A stretch of 64,000 nucleotides of DNA from Streptomyces sp. VRA16 Mangrove soil (GTDB taxonomy: Bacteria; Actinomycetota; Actinomycetes; Streptomycetales; Streptomycetaceae). Made by a program: the position numbers and the translations under genes. Every line of letters starts with the position of its first letter. Position 1 is the stretch's first letter. Shown here piece after piece: positions 45,222-53,866 of the stretch. The notes below the pieces were generated by a model, which did not search any database, was not told where the DNA came from, and saw only the letters and a program-made list of their open reading frames with translations. Location: the NCBI RefSeq assembly GCF_017377775.1, contig NZ_JAFVLN010000012.1:186001-250000 (forward strand). Direction: 5' to 3'.

Positions 45222-45914
45222 TCAGTCGACGTACTCGTCGTGATACCGGACACGCGCGCTGCCCGCCGGCGCCCCGAGGGACGACGCCCGTCCCTCCGGT
45301 TTCTCCCACTCCTCCTGCCGGCCGAGGGCGGTGAGGTCCAGGAGGTTCGTGGTGAACCCGATGCTGTCCAGGCCGCGGTCGAAGGCCGAGTACGTGTGGA
45401 AGATCCGCTCCCCCTCGTGCAGGAAGCAGCTGAGCGCCGGGCGTTCCTGCAGCTGCCCGTGCTCGTCGCGGAGCGTGGCGCCGAAGTCCTGGTTGAACTC
45501 GCTGAGGTTCGAGGAGTACCAGGGCACGGTCCAGCCCATCCGCGCCTTGAAGGGCAGGATCTTGGTGAACGGGGCGCGGGAGACCGCCGCGAACGCCGTG
45601 CCCCGGGCGCGCAGGTGCGCCAGGTGCCCGATCTGGTCGAGGAAGCCGGAGCAGCTGCGGCAGCCCGCGTCCCACTCCGGGGCGAACATGAAGTGGTAGA
45701 CGACGAGTTGGGGCCGGCCCTCGAACAGGTCGAGCAGTTCGGCCTTGCCGTCCGGGCCCTCGAACACGTACAGCTTGTCGATCTCCACCATGGGCAGCTC
45801 GCGCCGCCGGGTGTTGAGCGCGTCGCGCGCCCGGGTCGCCGCCTTCTCCAGGGCGAGCAGCTCCTCGCGAGCGGCACGCCACTCCTCCCGGGTGACCACC
45901 TTCGGCAGCCCCAT
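45222..45914 (-). CDS. DUF899 thioredoxin-fold protein
   Basis: 230 residues from ATG 45914, supported by GGAGG 5 nt upstream. DUF899 family: VVTREEWRAAREELLALEKAATRARDALNTRRRELPMVEIDKLYVFEGPDG at the start, then YHFMFAPEWDAGCRSCSGFLDQIGHL with a CxxC in thioredoxin position, FTKILPFKARMGWTVPWYSS and a conserved tail. The fold suggests a redox role; the reaction is unknown. Confidence 0.88.
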   Translation of the reverse strand: MGLPKVVTREEWRAAREELLALEKAATRARDALNTRRRELPMVEIDKLYVFEGPDGKAELLDLFEGRPQLVVYHFMFAPEWDAGCRSCSGFLDQIGHLAHLRARGTAFAAVSRAPFTKILPFKARMGWTVPWYSSNLSEFNQDFGATLRDEHGQLQERPALSCFLHEGERIFHTYSAFDRGLDSIGFTTNLLDLTALGRQEEWEKPEGRASSLGAPAGSARVRYHDEYVD

Positions 45915-46025
45915 GGTTCCTCCGTAAGTCATCGTGACGGGTCTCTCGCAGGGGTGACCGGGGCCGGAGGCGGAACTCATCGCCGCCGGGAGGAAAATCT
46001 TGGAAGATTTCCGCGGGCGGCTCCG

Positions 46026-47447
46026 TCAGGTGTCGTACCGCTGGATCCGGCGGCCGTGTCCGCGCTCGACGAGGGCGGGCAGCAGTTCGCTCAACTCCCC
46101 TGCGACGGACGGCACATCGACGGTCGTGAGGTGTCCGTCGCGCATCAGGATCCGGCCGTCGACGACGGTGGTGCGGACGTCGGCGGAGCGCGCGCTGTGC
46201 ACGAGGGTCGCGGCCAGGTCGTGCACCGGCCGGGTGTGCGGGCCGCTCAGGTCGACGAGGACGAGGTCGGCGCGGCGGCCGGGCGCGAGCGAGCCGATGC
46301 GGTCGCCGAGTCCGACGGCGCGGGCGCTGTCGAGGGTGGCGTGACGCAGGGCTTGACGCGCCGTCAGCCACCGCGGGTCGTGCTCGGTCTGCTTCTGCAC
46401 GAGGGCGGTGAGCGTCATCGCCTCCCACACGTCGAGGGTGTTGTTGGAGGCGGCGCCGTCGGTGGCGAGTCCGACGTGCACGCCGGCGTCGACGAGGGCG
46501 CGTACCGGGGTCGTGTCCCAGCCGAACTTCATGTAACCGCGCGGCGCGGACGCCACCCCGACCCGGCCGCGGGCGGCGCGCAGCGCGGGCAGGTCGCGGC
46601 CGAGGATGCCGGTGCCGTGGGCGATGAGGACGTCGATGTCACCGCCCAGCAGGCCCGTGTCCCGGAGCACGTCGACAGGGGTGCGGCCGTGGCGCGCGAG
46701 GCTGGTGTCGGTCTGGGCGCGGTTCTCGGCGGCGTGCAGGTGCACCAACAGGGCGTGTTCGGCGGCCAGTCGGGCGGTCGCCGCGAGGTCGTCGTCGGTG
46801 ACGGTGTACGGGGCGTGCGGGGCCAGGGCGGTGGTGATGCGGCCGTCGGCGCGGCCGCGGTGGGTGAGCGCGAAGTCGAGGGAGCGGGCCCAGGACTCCT
46901 TGGAGGAGCTCCTGGACGCCTCCCCGGAAGCCTCATGGGAAGCCTCATGGGAGAAGAACGCCTCCCCCAGGTTGGCGCGCAGGCCGGTCTCCTCGACCGC
47001 GTCGGCGATGACGTCCATCGAGAAGTAGTGGTCGGCGAAGCAGGTGACGCCGCCGCGGATCATCTCCGCGCAGGCGAGGCGGGCGCCGAGTGCGATGACG
47101 CGCGGGGTGAGGTTGGACTCGATCGGCCAGATCCAGTCGTTGAACCACTCCTGCTCGGGCCGGTCCTCGACGAGGCCGCGCAGGGCCACCATCGGGCTGT
47201 GGGTATGGCAGTTGATCAGGCCCGGCAGGGCGACGAGGCCGCGTGCGTCGATCCGTTCACGGCTCGGCACGGTCGCGGCGGCGGCGCTGTCGGTGACGTC
47301 GGTGATGACTCCGGCACGGACGACGAGCGCGGTGTCCGGCACGAAGTGCAGCCCGTCGGCGGCGCGTCGGGGGTCGGTCTCGGCGGGGTCGGCGTGCAGC
47401 AGAGCCGTGCAGCCGGTGACGATGAGGTCCGCGGGCGGGGTGGGCAT
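46026..47447 (-). CDS. Amidohydrolase (TrzA/SsnA-type aminohydrolase)
   Basis: 473 residues. Metal-dependent TIM barrel: LPGLINCHTHSPM (HxH), HLHAAENRAQTD, HGTGI, GLATDGAASNN. The family deaminates or dechlorinates purine- or pterin-like rings (MTA/SAH deaminase, 8-oxoguanine deaminase, SsnA); exact substrate uncertain. A hydrophilic insert HEASHEASGEASRSSSKESW near the third barrel strand arises from a 12-bp DNA duplication. Divergent from the EEP-family gene. Confidence 0.9.
   Translation of the reverse strand: MPTPPADLIVTGCTALLHADPAETDPRRAADGLHFVPDTALVVRAGVITDVTDSAAAATVPSRERIDARGLVALPGLINCHTHSPMVALRGLVEDRPEQEWFNDWIWPIESNLTPRVIALGARLACAEMIRGGVTCFADHYFSMDVIADAVEETGLRANLGEAFFSHEASHEASGEASRSSSKESWARSLDFALTHRGRADGRITTALAPHAPYTVTDDDLAATARLAAEHALLVHLHAAENRAQTDTSLARHGRTPVDVLRDTGLLGGDIDVLIAHGTGILGRDLPALRAARGRVGVASAPRGYMKFGWDTTPVRALVDAGVHVGLATDGAASNNTLDVWEAMTLTALVQKQTEHDPRWLTARQALRHATLDSARAVGLGDRIGSLAPGRRADLVLVDLSGPHTRPVHDLAATLVHSARSADVRTTVVDGRILMRDGHLTTVDVPSVAGELSELLPALVERGHGRRIQRYDT
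46928..46951 (-). repeat. In-frame 12-bp duplication in the amidohydrolase gene
   Basis: AAGCCTCATGGG occurs twice in a row (46928-46939, 46940-46951) and encodes the repeated tetrapeptide HEAS in a loop of the barrel. Confidence 0.9.
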
Positions 47448-47648
47448 GGGGGCACGGTAGCGGGGTCCGGCGCGATGTCCGCCCCGCGTGCGTTCAGCGG
47501 CGTACGGGCGGTTCGGCCGCCGGGGCGACCCGGGTCGCACATCGTGCGCACGCCCTGTCCCCGGCCGGTGCGCGCTGTCACGCTGGCCGCCCCGGCCCGG
47601 CCCCATCCCGTCCGGGCCGGATCCCACCGCCCGGGAGGGAACGGCATC

Positions 47649-48611
47649 ATGCTCGTCGGCACCTGGAACCTGGAGAACCTCTACCGCCCCGGCAGCCCCT
47701 TCGGGCCGCGCGACAAGGCCGCGTACGAGGCGAAGCTGGCCGCGCTCGCGGCGACCGTCAACCGGTTGCGGCCGACGCTGCTCGGTGTGCAGGAGGTGGG
47801 TGACCCCGCGGCGCTCGACGACCTCGTGCAGATGCTGGACGGGCAGTACTTCGTGACGCTGTCCGAGTTCCCCGACGAACGGGGGATCCGGGTCGGGTTC
47901 GTGAGCGATGTCGTGCTGAACGTGGTCGCGGACACCCCGGCGTTCCCCGACCGGCTGCGTCCGGTGCAGGTCGACGACAGCGGCCGGACCACGGACCGGG
48001 CGGGCCGCGGGGTGCTCGCCGCGCACTTCTCGACGCGGGCGACCTGGCTGACGGCCGCCGTCTGCCACCTCAAGTCGAAGCTGCTCAGCTATCCGGGCGG
48101 CAGGTTCCAGCCACACGACGAGAGCGAGCGGGCGCGCTACGGGGCGTACGCGCTGCAGCGCAGGGCGGCGGAGGCGGCGACCGTGCGCGCGCTCGCCGAC
48201 GTCCTCGTCGGGGAGGACGGACGGCACGAACGGGTCGCCGTGCTGGGCGACTTCAACGACGACACGTCCGCCGCGACCACCCAGATCCTGCACGGCCCGC
48301 CCGGTTCCGAGATCGGCACGCCCGGCTTCGACCGGCCGGACCGGGGCGACGCGAAACGGCTGTGGAACGTCGCGCCGCTCATCCCCGCCGACCAGCGGTA
48401 CTCGCGGATCCAGGCGGGCCGCCGTGAGCTGATCGACCACGTCTTCGTCACGCACGAACTGGTCGGCCGGATCTCCCGCGCCGGAACCGGCGTCCCGGCC
48501 GAGGAGGGCGCCGAGCGCCCGCCGCTGCCGTCGGTCGGCGAGAACCCGCACGACCGCAGGGACGCGACGGCGTCGGACCACGCGCCGGTCTGGATCGAGC
48601 TGCGGCCCTGA
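47649..48611 (+). CDS. Endonuclease/exonuclease/phosphatase-family protein
   Basis: 320 residues, EEP fold: GTWNLENLYRPGS, LGVQEVGD (metal-binding Glu), VCHLKSKLLSYPGGRFQPHDE, VAVLGDFNDD (catalytic Asp-Asn), IDHVFVTHEL and SDHAPVWIEL (catalytic His). All catalytic residues are present. Cytoplasmic by lack of signal peptide. Could be a nuclease or a phosphodiesterase; substrate unknown. GGGAGG precedes the ATG by 8 nt. Confidence 0.92.
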   Translation: MLVGTWNLENLYRPGSPFGPRDKAAYEAKLAALAATVNRLRPTLLGVQEVGDPAALDDLVQMLDGQYFVTLSEFPDERGIRVGFVSDVVLNVVADTPAFPDRLRPVQVDDSGRTTDRAGRGVLAAHFSTRATWLTAAVCHLKSKLLSYPGGRFQPHDESERARYGAYALQRRAAEAATVRALADVLVGEDGRHERVAVLGDFNDDTSAATTQILHGPPGSEIGTPGFDRPDRGDAKRLWNVAPLIPADQRYSRIQAGRRELIDHVFVTHELVGRISRAGTGVPAEEGAERPPLPSVGENPHDRRDATASDHAPVWIELRP

Positions 48612-48781
48612 CTCCCCGGCTTCTTCGCCGCCTCCCCGGCCCCTCTCCCCCGTTCGCTGAGAATGCACTGTTGTCCGCTGAGCCGTACGCCATCACAATG
48701 CTCATGCCAAACCGCTCAGGTCAGGCGTGACGACTCACGCACCAGGTGCACCACTCTCAACTCGGGAGAGGAACCCCCCAC

Positions 48782-49636
48782 ATGAAGAAGTCCCTCGCCG
48801 GCGCGCTCCTCGGCGTCGCCGTTCTCGGCGCGAGCGCCGCAACCGCCGTCCCCGCCACGGCGGCTGACGGTGCGTCGGCCGCACCGGCCGCCGCCAGAGC
48901 CAAGGCGGTGTCCTACGCCGGCACGGTCGCGCTCAGCAACTGCTCCGGCTCCGTCGTGCGCGTCCCGAACTCCCAGCCGACGGACCCGGCCCTGGTGATG
49001 TCCAACGGCCACTGCCTGGAGTCCGGTTTCCCCGGGCCGGGCGAGGTCGTGGTCGACCAGCCGTCGACGCGTACGTTCAGCCTGCTCAACTCCTCCGGCA
49101 GCAAGGTCGCGACGCTGCGGGCGAGCAAGGTGGCGTACGGGACGATGACGGACACCGACGTCTCCCTCTACCAGCTCACCACCACGTACCAGCAGATCGA
49201 GAGCTCGTACGGCATCAAGGCCCTGGAGCTGTCGGCCGACCACCCGACGCAGGGCACGGCGATCAGCGTGGTGTCCGGGTACTGGAAGCGCACGTACAAC
49301 TGCTCCGTCGACGGCTTCGTGTACCGCCTCAAGGAGGGCGACTGGACCTGGAAGGACTCGGTCCGCTACACCTCCGCCTGCAACACGATCGGCGGCACGT
49401 CCGGCTCGCCCGTCCTCGACCAGGCGACCGGCAAGGTCGTCGCGGTGAACAACACCGGTAACGAGGACGGCGAGCGGTGCACGGAGAACAACCCGTGCGA
49501 GGTCGACGAGAGCGGCAACGTGACGGTGCGCCAGGGCATCAACTACGCGCAGGAGACGTACGGGATCGTGCCGTGCGTCGTCGCGGGCAACAAGATCGAC
49601 CTGTCCGCGCCGGGGTGTGCGCTGCCCAAGCCCTGA
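48782..49636 (+). CDS. Secreted trypsin-like serine protease
   Basis: 284 residues. Signal peptide with AXA-type end near TAVPATAADG and a short Ala-rich propeptide region. Chymotrypsin-fold triad: H77 (MSNGHCL), D126 (TDTDVSLYQL), S209 (GGTSGSPVLD). Several Cys pairs suit the extracellular space. GGGAGAGG precedes the ATG. Expressed alone; converges on the FUSC gene with 12 bp between stops. Confidence 0.93.
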   Translation: MKKSLAGALLGVAVLGASAATAVPATAADGASAAPAAARAKAVSYAGTVALSNCSGSVVRVPNSQPTDPALVMSNGHCLESGFPGPGEVVVDQPSTRTFSLLNSSGSKVATLRASKVAYGTMTDTDVSLYQLTTTYQQIESSYGIKALELSADHPTQGTAISVVSGYWKRTYNCSVDGFVYRLKEGDWTWKDSVRYTSACNTIGGTSGSPVLDQATGKVVAVNNTGNEDGERCTENNPCEVDESGNVTVRQGINYAQETYGIVPCVVAGNKIDLSAPGCALPKP

Positions 49637-49648
49637 CGCCTGCCGGTG

Positions 49649-51430
49649 TCAGGCGGCGAGTTCCGCGAGCAGCACGCCGATCCGTTCGGCGTGCTGCTCC
49701 GGGACCCGCCCGGTGTCGTCGACCTGCACCGCGCACGCGGTGGTCGTGTCGACGAGCCGTTCCAGCACGACGGTGACGTGCCGCGCGCCGACCGAGTGCC
49801 GGGCGACGACGGGCAGTTCGGCGGCGGCCAGGTCGACGGCGGCCCGTGCCTGGGCCAGCGTCCGGTACGCCTCGCGGCGCAGCGCCCACCGCCGCACCCG
49901 GGCCTCGCTCCCGGTGGCCCCGCTCAGCACATGCTGTACGTACTGGTGGGCGGCCTCGCGGGCCACCGCGATCCGCACCCGGACCCCGCCCCCGCGCTGC
50001 GCCCGCGGCCCCGGCAGATGTCCGGCGACCAGCACGATCGCGCAGGCCAGCAGCGTCTCCGTGATCCGGCTGACGGACGCCTGGGGCTCCCCTCCGACCA
50101 TGACGAGGGAGAGGACCAGCACGGTGACGACCGCGGTCTGCGCGGCGAAGTGCCGGGTGGCGACGGGGATCAGCGCCCCGCACAGCGCGACCAGCGCGAC
50201 GAGCCCGGCGGGGTGCGGCAGGACCGCGGCGAGGCCCGCGAACAGGGCCGCCCCCGCGACGGTTCCGGCGGCCCGGCACAGCACGCGCGAGGCGAGCGGC
50301 CCGAGGTCGGGCTTGACCAGGAAGACGGCGGTGGCGGGCAGCCAGTACCAGTGCTCGGGGTGCAGGGCCTGGGCGACGGCGGCGCTGGCCCCGAAGGAGA
50401 GTCCGACGCGGACCCCGTACTCGCGGCCGGCGGGCCCGGCCGCCTTGCGCAGGACGTCCGCCGGGGTCCTCCCGGACCGGAGCGGGGCGGGCGCGCGGCC
50501 CCCGTCGAACACCTCGGCGGCCCGCAGCAGGGCCTCGTCGAGCGCGCGCAGTCCCGCGTCGCAGCGGGCGGGCGCGGGCAGCGGCCCCACCGGCTCCCCG
50601 GTGCGCACGGCGACCGCGAGCCGGCGCGGCCCCTCGGCGGCCCGGCCGGGGACCGTCTTCCCGGCCCAGGCCAGCGCGGTGGCGGCCTCGGCGAGCGGCA
50701 GCGCGGCGACGTACAGCGCGCGCAGCCTGCGGGCCGCGTCGCCGCCGCCGCGCAGGGCGTCCTGGGCCTGGTCGAGGGCGGCGGTGAGGGCGGCGCGGCG
50801 GGCCCGGGCGTCGCCGCGGCCCGCGGCCTCGATGAGCCGGGCGACGGCGTCGTACACCGCGGCGACGGCGACGCGCTCACCGTCGTACAGGTAACCGAGC
50901 CCCTTGGCGCGGGGGGCGCGGTTCCTGGGCGACGGCAACAGCACCCGCAGCGCGATCAGCCACCCGGCGCCCGCGACGAACAGCAACCCCCGCTGCCATC
51001 CGGCCTCCGGCAGCGGCATCCCGGCGCCGATGGCGACGGTCACCAGCAGCTGCGTACCGCAGGCGGAGGCGACGGGTCCGACGGCGCTGAACGCCCCGGC
51101 CACGAGCCCGAGCCCGGCGAACACCGCGACGACGAGCACGGCGCCCCCGTGCAGCGCGGTGCCCAGCGTCATGCCGACACCGCCGGCGAGGGCGGGCCCG
51201 CCGAGCCGGGTCAGGGCGGAGAGCCGGGTACCGGGCCGGTCGTTGACGCCGGCGAGCATGGCCCCGAGCGCGAGCAGCACCCCGCTGGACGGGCGCCCGG
51301 CGAGAACGGCGGTCAGCAGCAGCGGCCCGGCGGCGAGTGCGCCGCGCACAACGGCGGGCCACGGGACGGGGGCGCGCTGGGCCCGCAGGGCGTGCCCGAG
51401 CCAGGGCGGAAGAGGGCGAAGAGAAGGCAC
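49649..51430 (-). CDS. FUSC-family membrane protein
   Basis: 593 residues from GTG 51430 with AGGAG upstream. Two repeated membrane halves (spans near 30-150 and 370-480) separated by a long soluble helical part, then a C-terminal helical domain. Matches fusaric-acid-resistance/aromatic-acid-exporter-like proteins (FUSC_2), thought to pump small aromatic acids. Substrate unknown. Frame upstream of the chosen start is not protein-like. Confidence 0.85.
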   Translation of the reverse strand: MPSLRPLPPWLGHALRAQRAPVPWPAVVRGALAAGPLLLTAVLAGRPSSGVLLALGAMLAGVNDRPGTRLSALTRLGGPALAGGVGMTLGTALHGGAVLVVAVFAGLGLVAGAFSAVGPVASACGTQLLVTVAIGAGMPLPEAGWQRGLLFVAGAGWLIALRVLLPSPRNRAPRAKGLGYLYDGERVAVAAVYDAVARLIEAAGRGDARARRAALTAALDQAQDALRGGGDAARRLRALYVAALPLAEAATALAWAGKTVPGRAAEGPRRLAVAVRTGEPVGPLPAPARCDAGLRALDEALLRAAEVFDGGRAPAPLRSGRTPADVLRKAAGPAGREYGVRVGLSFGASAAVAQALHPEHWYWLPATAVFLVKPDLGPLASRVLCRAAGTVAGAALFAGLAAVLPHPAGLVALVALCGALIPVATRHFAAQTAVVTVLVLSLVMVGGEPQASVSRITETLLACAIVLVAGHLPGPRAQRGGGVRVRIAVAREAAHQYVQHVLSGATGSEARVRRWALRREAYRTLAQARAAVDLAAAELPVVARHSVGARHVTVVLERLVDTTTACAVQVDDTGRVPEQHAERIGVLLAELAA

Positions 51431-51554
51431 GGGGGCTCCTGTCGTACGCGATGGTGCCGGACGACGTCGGCCAGACCTGAACTGGTTGCGGTTCCTCCAC
51501 CGTAACGGGAGTTCATGGAGGGGAAGGAACGCCCGCATTTCCGCAATGTGACAC

Positions 51555-52136
51555 TTGACCGTGCCCATCGATACCCACACCGAGGCCGATACCGACACCG
51601 AGGCTCCGACTGATGCCGAGGCCGAGGCCGGCTGGCCGGACTCTCCGGGCGACACCGCGCTGACAATCCACATCCCCGAGGCGGACCCCCTGGTCCGTAC
51701 GGGAACGCGCGCCCACGTGACGCTGCTGTACCCCTTCGTCCCGCTGCCCGCGTTCACGGCCGACACGGACGGCGACCTGCGCGCCCTGTTCGCCTCGACC
51801 CCGGCGATCGAGCTCACCTTCCGGCACCGGGATCTGCGTCGCTGGCCGGGCGTCCTGTACCTCTCGCCGTCCCCCGCCGACCCGGTCCGCTCCCTCACGA
51901 AGGCGCTGCGCGCACGCTGGCCGGAGGCGGCCCCCTATCGCGGCATCTTCGGCAGCGAGGGCCTCGACCCGCATCTGACGCTGGCGAGCGGTCCGGGCAC
52001 GGACGAGATCCCGGCGTCGGACTTCACCCCGCACCTCCCGTTGCGCGCGCGGGTCACCGAGGTGCACCTGATCGTGTCGGACGGCAGAGGCACTCCGTGG
52101 CGGGACGCCCGCTCGTACCCCCTTCAGGCCCCCTGA
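51555..52136 (+). CDS. 2H phosphoesterase (2'-5' RNA ligase-like)
   Basis: 193 residues. The two catalytic HxT motifs are HVTLLYPF (H54) and HLTLASG, the definition of the 2H superfamily, which hydrolyses cyclic phosphodiesters or ligates RNA 2'-5'. A preceding acidic low-complexity segment (THTEADTDTEAPTDAEAEAG) is not part of the fold. Start TTG 51555 or GTG 51561; no clear ribosome site. 3' end overlaps the converging nucleotidyltransferase gene by 13 bp. Confidence 0.87.
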   Translation: MTVPIDTHTEADTDTEAPTDAEAEAGWPDSPGDTALTIHIPEADPLVRTGTRAHVTLLYPFVPLPAFTADTDGDLRALFASTPAIELTFRHRDLRRWPGVLYLSPSPADPVRSLTKALRARWPEAAPYRGIFGSEGLDPHLTLASGPGTDEIPASDFTPHLPLRARVTEVHLIVSDGRGTPWRDARSYPLQAP

Positions 52137-52906
52137 CGGGCCTCCTCCACCACCGCGGCCATCAACTCCCGGGCCCGGTCGACGAGTTCGGCGAGCCCGA
52201 GCCCCTGGTCCACCACGAGATCGTCGACCCCGCGCAGCCCGGCCCGCTCCAGCAGCCGCTTCTCGTTGGTGACCCACTCCCCGCGGGCGGCGAGCACGGC
52301 GTGCGCGGCCGACGCGGCGGCGACGGCGACGGCCCCGACGACCTCGGTCCGCCCGCCCTTCGGCGCGAACCCGGCCCGCGCGTACGCCAGCGTCGCCTCG
52401 GCGCGCCCCCACCACTCACCGGGCGCGGACTCGCGCAGCGCGTCGGGGTACCGGTCGGGCTTCGGGGCGGTGCCGCGCAGGACCCGGTTGACGGCGAGCT
52501 CGGCGACGACGAGGTACGACGGGATCCCGGCGAGATGGAACATCAGCGGCTCCACCCGGAACCGCCCCTCCTCGGCCTCGGCGAGGACCCGCTCGACGTC
52601 GTCGAGGTCCCGGTAGTGCACGTCGACCCGCCGCCCCTCGACGGTGAACCATCCCCCGCCGTTGAACACGCCGCCGCCCCAGCCCCCGATCTCGGACGCC
52701 TCCCCTTCCCACCCGAGCTCCCGCAGACACCGCGGCGCGAACATGCCTTCGCTCCCCCGGTAGTAGACGGCGGTGTCCCAGTCGCTGTCGGGGGTGTGGG
52801 TGCCCTGGGCGCGGGATCCGCCGAGGGAGACGGCGTGGGTGCCGGGGAGGGTGGCGAGGGTGTCGGCGAGGTGGTCGAGGAAGGCGGTGTCGTTCGAGGT
52901 CGGCAT
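52124..52906 (-). CDS. Nucleotidyltransferase-domain protein (MNT type)
   Basis: 260 residues. Minimal nucleotidyltransferase motif GGSRAQGTHTPDSDWD (GGS at 29-31, D42 and D44) and third acid in RRVDVHYRD; C-terminal helical part resembles a kanamycin-nucleotidyltransferase-type or DUF4037 domain. It may add AMP to a small molecule, protein or RNA. No HEPN antitoxin partner is adjacent, so a MNT/HEPN toxin pair is unlikely. The neighbour with which it overlaps tail to tail is a 2H phosphoesterase, which removes related modifications; linkage is speculative. Confidence 0.85.
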   Translation of the reverse strand: MPTSNDTAFLDHLADTLATLPGTHAVSLGGSRAQGTHTPDSDWDTAVYYRGSEGMFAPRCLRELGWEGEASEIGGWGGGVFNGGGWFTVEGRRVDVHYRDLDDVERVLAEAEEGRFRVEPLMFHLAGIPSYLVVAELAVNRVLRGTAPKPDRYPDALRESAPGEWWGRAEATLAYARAGFAPKGGRTEVVGAVAVAAASAAHAVLAARGEWVTNEKRLLERAGLRGVDDLVVDQGLGLAELVDRARELMAAVVEEARQGA

Positions 52907-53104
52907 GGAGGGGAGGGTAACGACCGCGGCCGCCGGCCCCTCGGCCACCACCGGGTCAAGCCCCGATCAAGCCCCGCCCAAAGTGACGTATGGGTTGCGA
53001 ATGCATTCGCTCTGGGCGACCGGCTTGAAGGGAATTGTCTGTCGCCGCGATGCCTAGTGTGGCGCTGCCCGGCAGTCCTGGGCACCGTTCGAAGGGGGCC
53101 GGTG

Positions 53105-53554
53105 ATGGAGACGTCGTACGGGGAGCCGAGCGCGCCGCGCCGCTCTCGGCTGTTCGACTACGTGGACGAGGGGCTGCCCGCGCGCCCCTTGGACGACCGG
53201 GCCCCGGGCCCGAAACCCGGTGTCCCCGCCTACCCGACGCCGGTCTTCGTCCCGGCCCATCCGCGCGTGGTGGACGCCACGGACGGCGACGGGCGCGCGG
53301 TGCGGGTGCCGTTCATCGCGTACGAGCTCTTCGAGCATCCGACCGACGGCACGGTCGCCCTCGCCTTCACGTCGCTCGGCCGGCTCGTCGCCGTGCTCGG
53401 CGAGGCCCAGCCGTGGGCCGCGACCTCGCTCGGGCCGTTGGCCGAGGTGATGGCCGAGCACGAGGTGACCGTACGGCTCGACCCGGTGGCGCTCACCGGG
53501 GCGCCCCACTGGCAGCCCGCCTCGCTGGCGGCGTACGCGGAGGAGATGCGCTGA
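53105..53554 (+). CDS. SAV_915-family protein, first gene of a WXG operon
   Basis: 149 residues. SAV_915-like fold: VPFIAYELFEHPTDGTVALAFTSLGRLVAVLGEAQPWAATSLGPLAEVM. This family is found next to WXG100-type and polymorphic-toxin genes in Streptomyces and may be an accessory or export-related protein; biochemical role unknown. AAGGGGG precedes ATG 53105; GTG 53102 is possible. The TGA shares one base with the next ATG (TGATG). Confidence 0.8.
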   Translation: METSYGEPSAPRRSRLFDYVDEGLPARPLDDRAPGPKPGVPAYPTPVFVPAHPRVVDATDGDGRAVRVPFIAYELFEHPTDGTVALAFTSLGRLVAVLGEAQPWAATSLGPLAEVMAEHEVTVRLDPVALTGAPHWQPASLAAYAEEMR

Positions 53555-53859
53555 TGGCGGGTGCCGGATACAAGGTCGTGCTGAGCGATCTGACGTCGAT
53601 GACCGGGACGTTCCACCGGGAGGCGGCGCAGTACCGGGGGCTGCGGCAGAACGTCGCGCCGCCGGTCGTGAGCGGTGGCGACGGCGGGCTCGACCACGCC
53701 GTCAACGAGGTCGCCGATCTCATCGTCGCCCTGCACACCGGTTTCGCCGACCGGCTCGACGACCACGGCGACAAGGTGGCGTACGCGCGCGATTCGTTCC
53801 AGCGGCACGACATCGACGTGCACGGGCTCTTCGAGGATCTGATGACGGGAGAGGGGTGA
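53554..53859 (+). CDS. WXG100-like small helical protein (DUF6317-type)
   Basis: 101 residues, all-helical: a heptad pattern in YKVVLSDLTSMTGTFHREAAQYRGLRQNV and HAVNEVADLIVALHTGFADRLDDHGDKVAYARDSFQRHD. The size and helix-turn-helix-like hairpin match ESX/WXG100-related partners, although the central W-x-G is absent (SGGDGGLD). Translationally coupled to the SAV_915-like gene and 7 bp before the large WXG gene, so probably a co-secreted partner or targeting factor of it. Confidence 0.8.
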   Translation: MAGAGYKVVLSDLTSMTGTFHREAAQYRGLRQNVAPPVVSGGDGGLDHAVNEVADLIVALHTGFADRLDDHGDKVAYARDSFQRHDIDVHGLFEDLMTGEG

Positions 53860-53866
53860 GGCTGCG

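Noticed and set aside
52124..52906. MNT/HEPN toxin-antitoxin system
   Set aside because: The MNT-type gene is longer than MNT antitoxins and no HEPN gene is adjacent.
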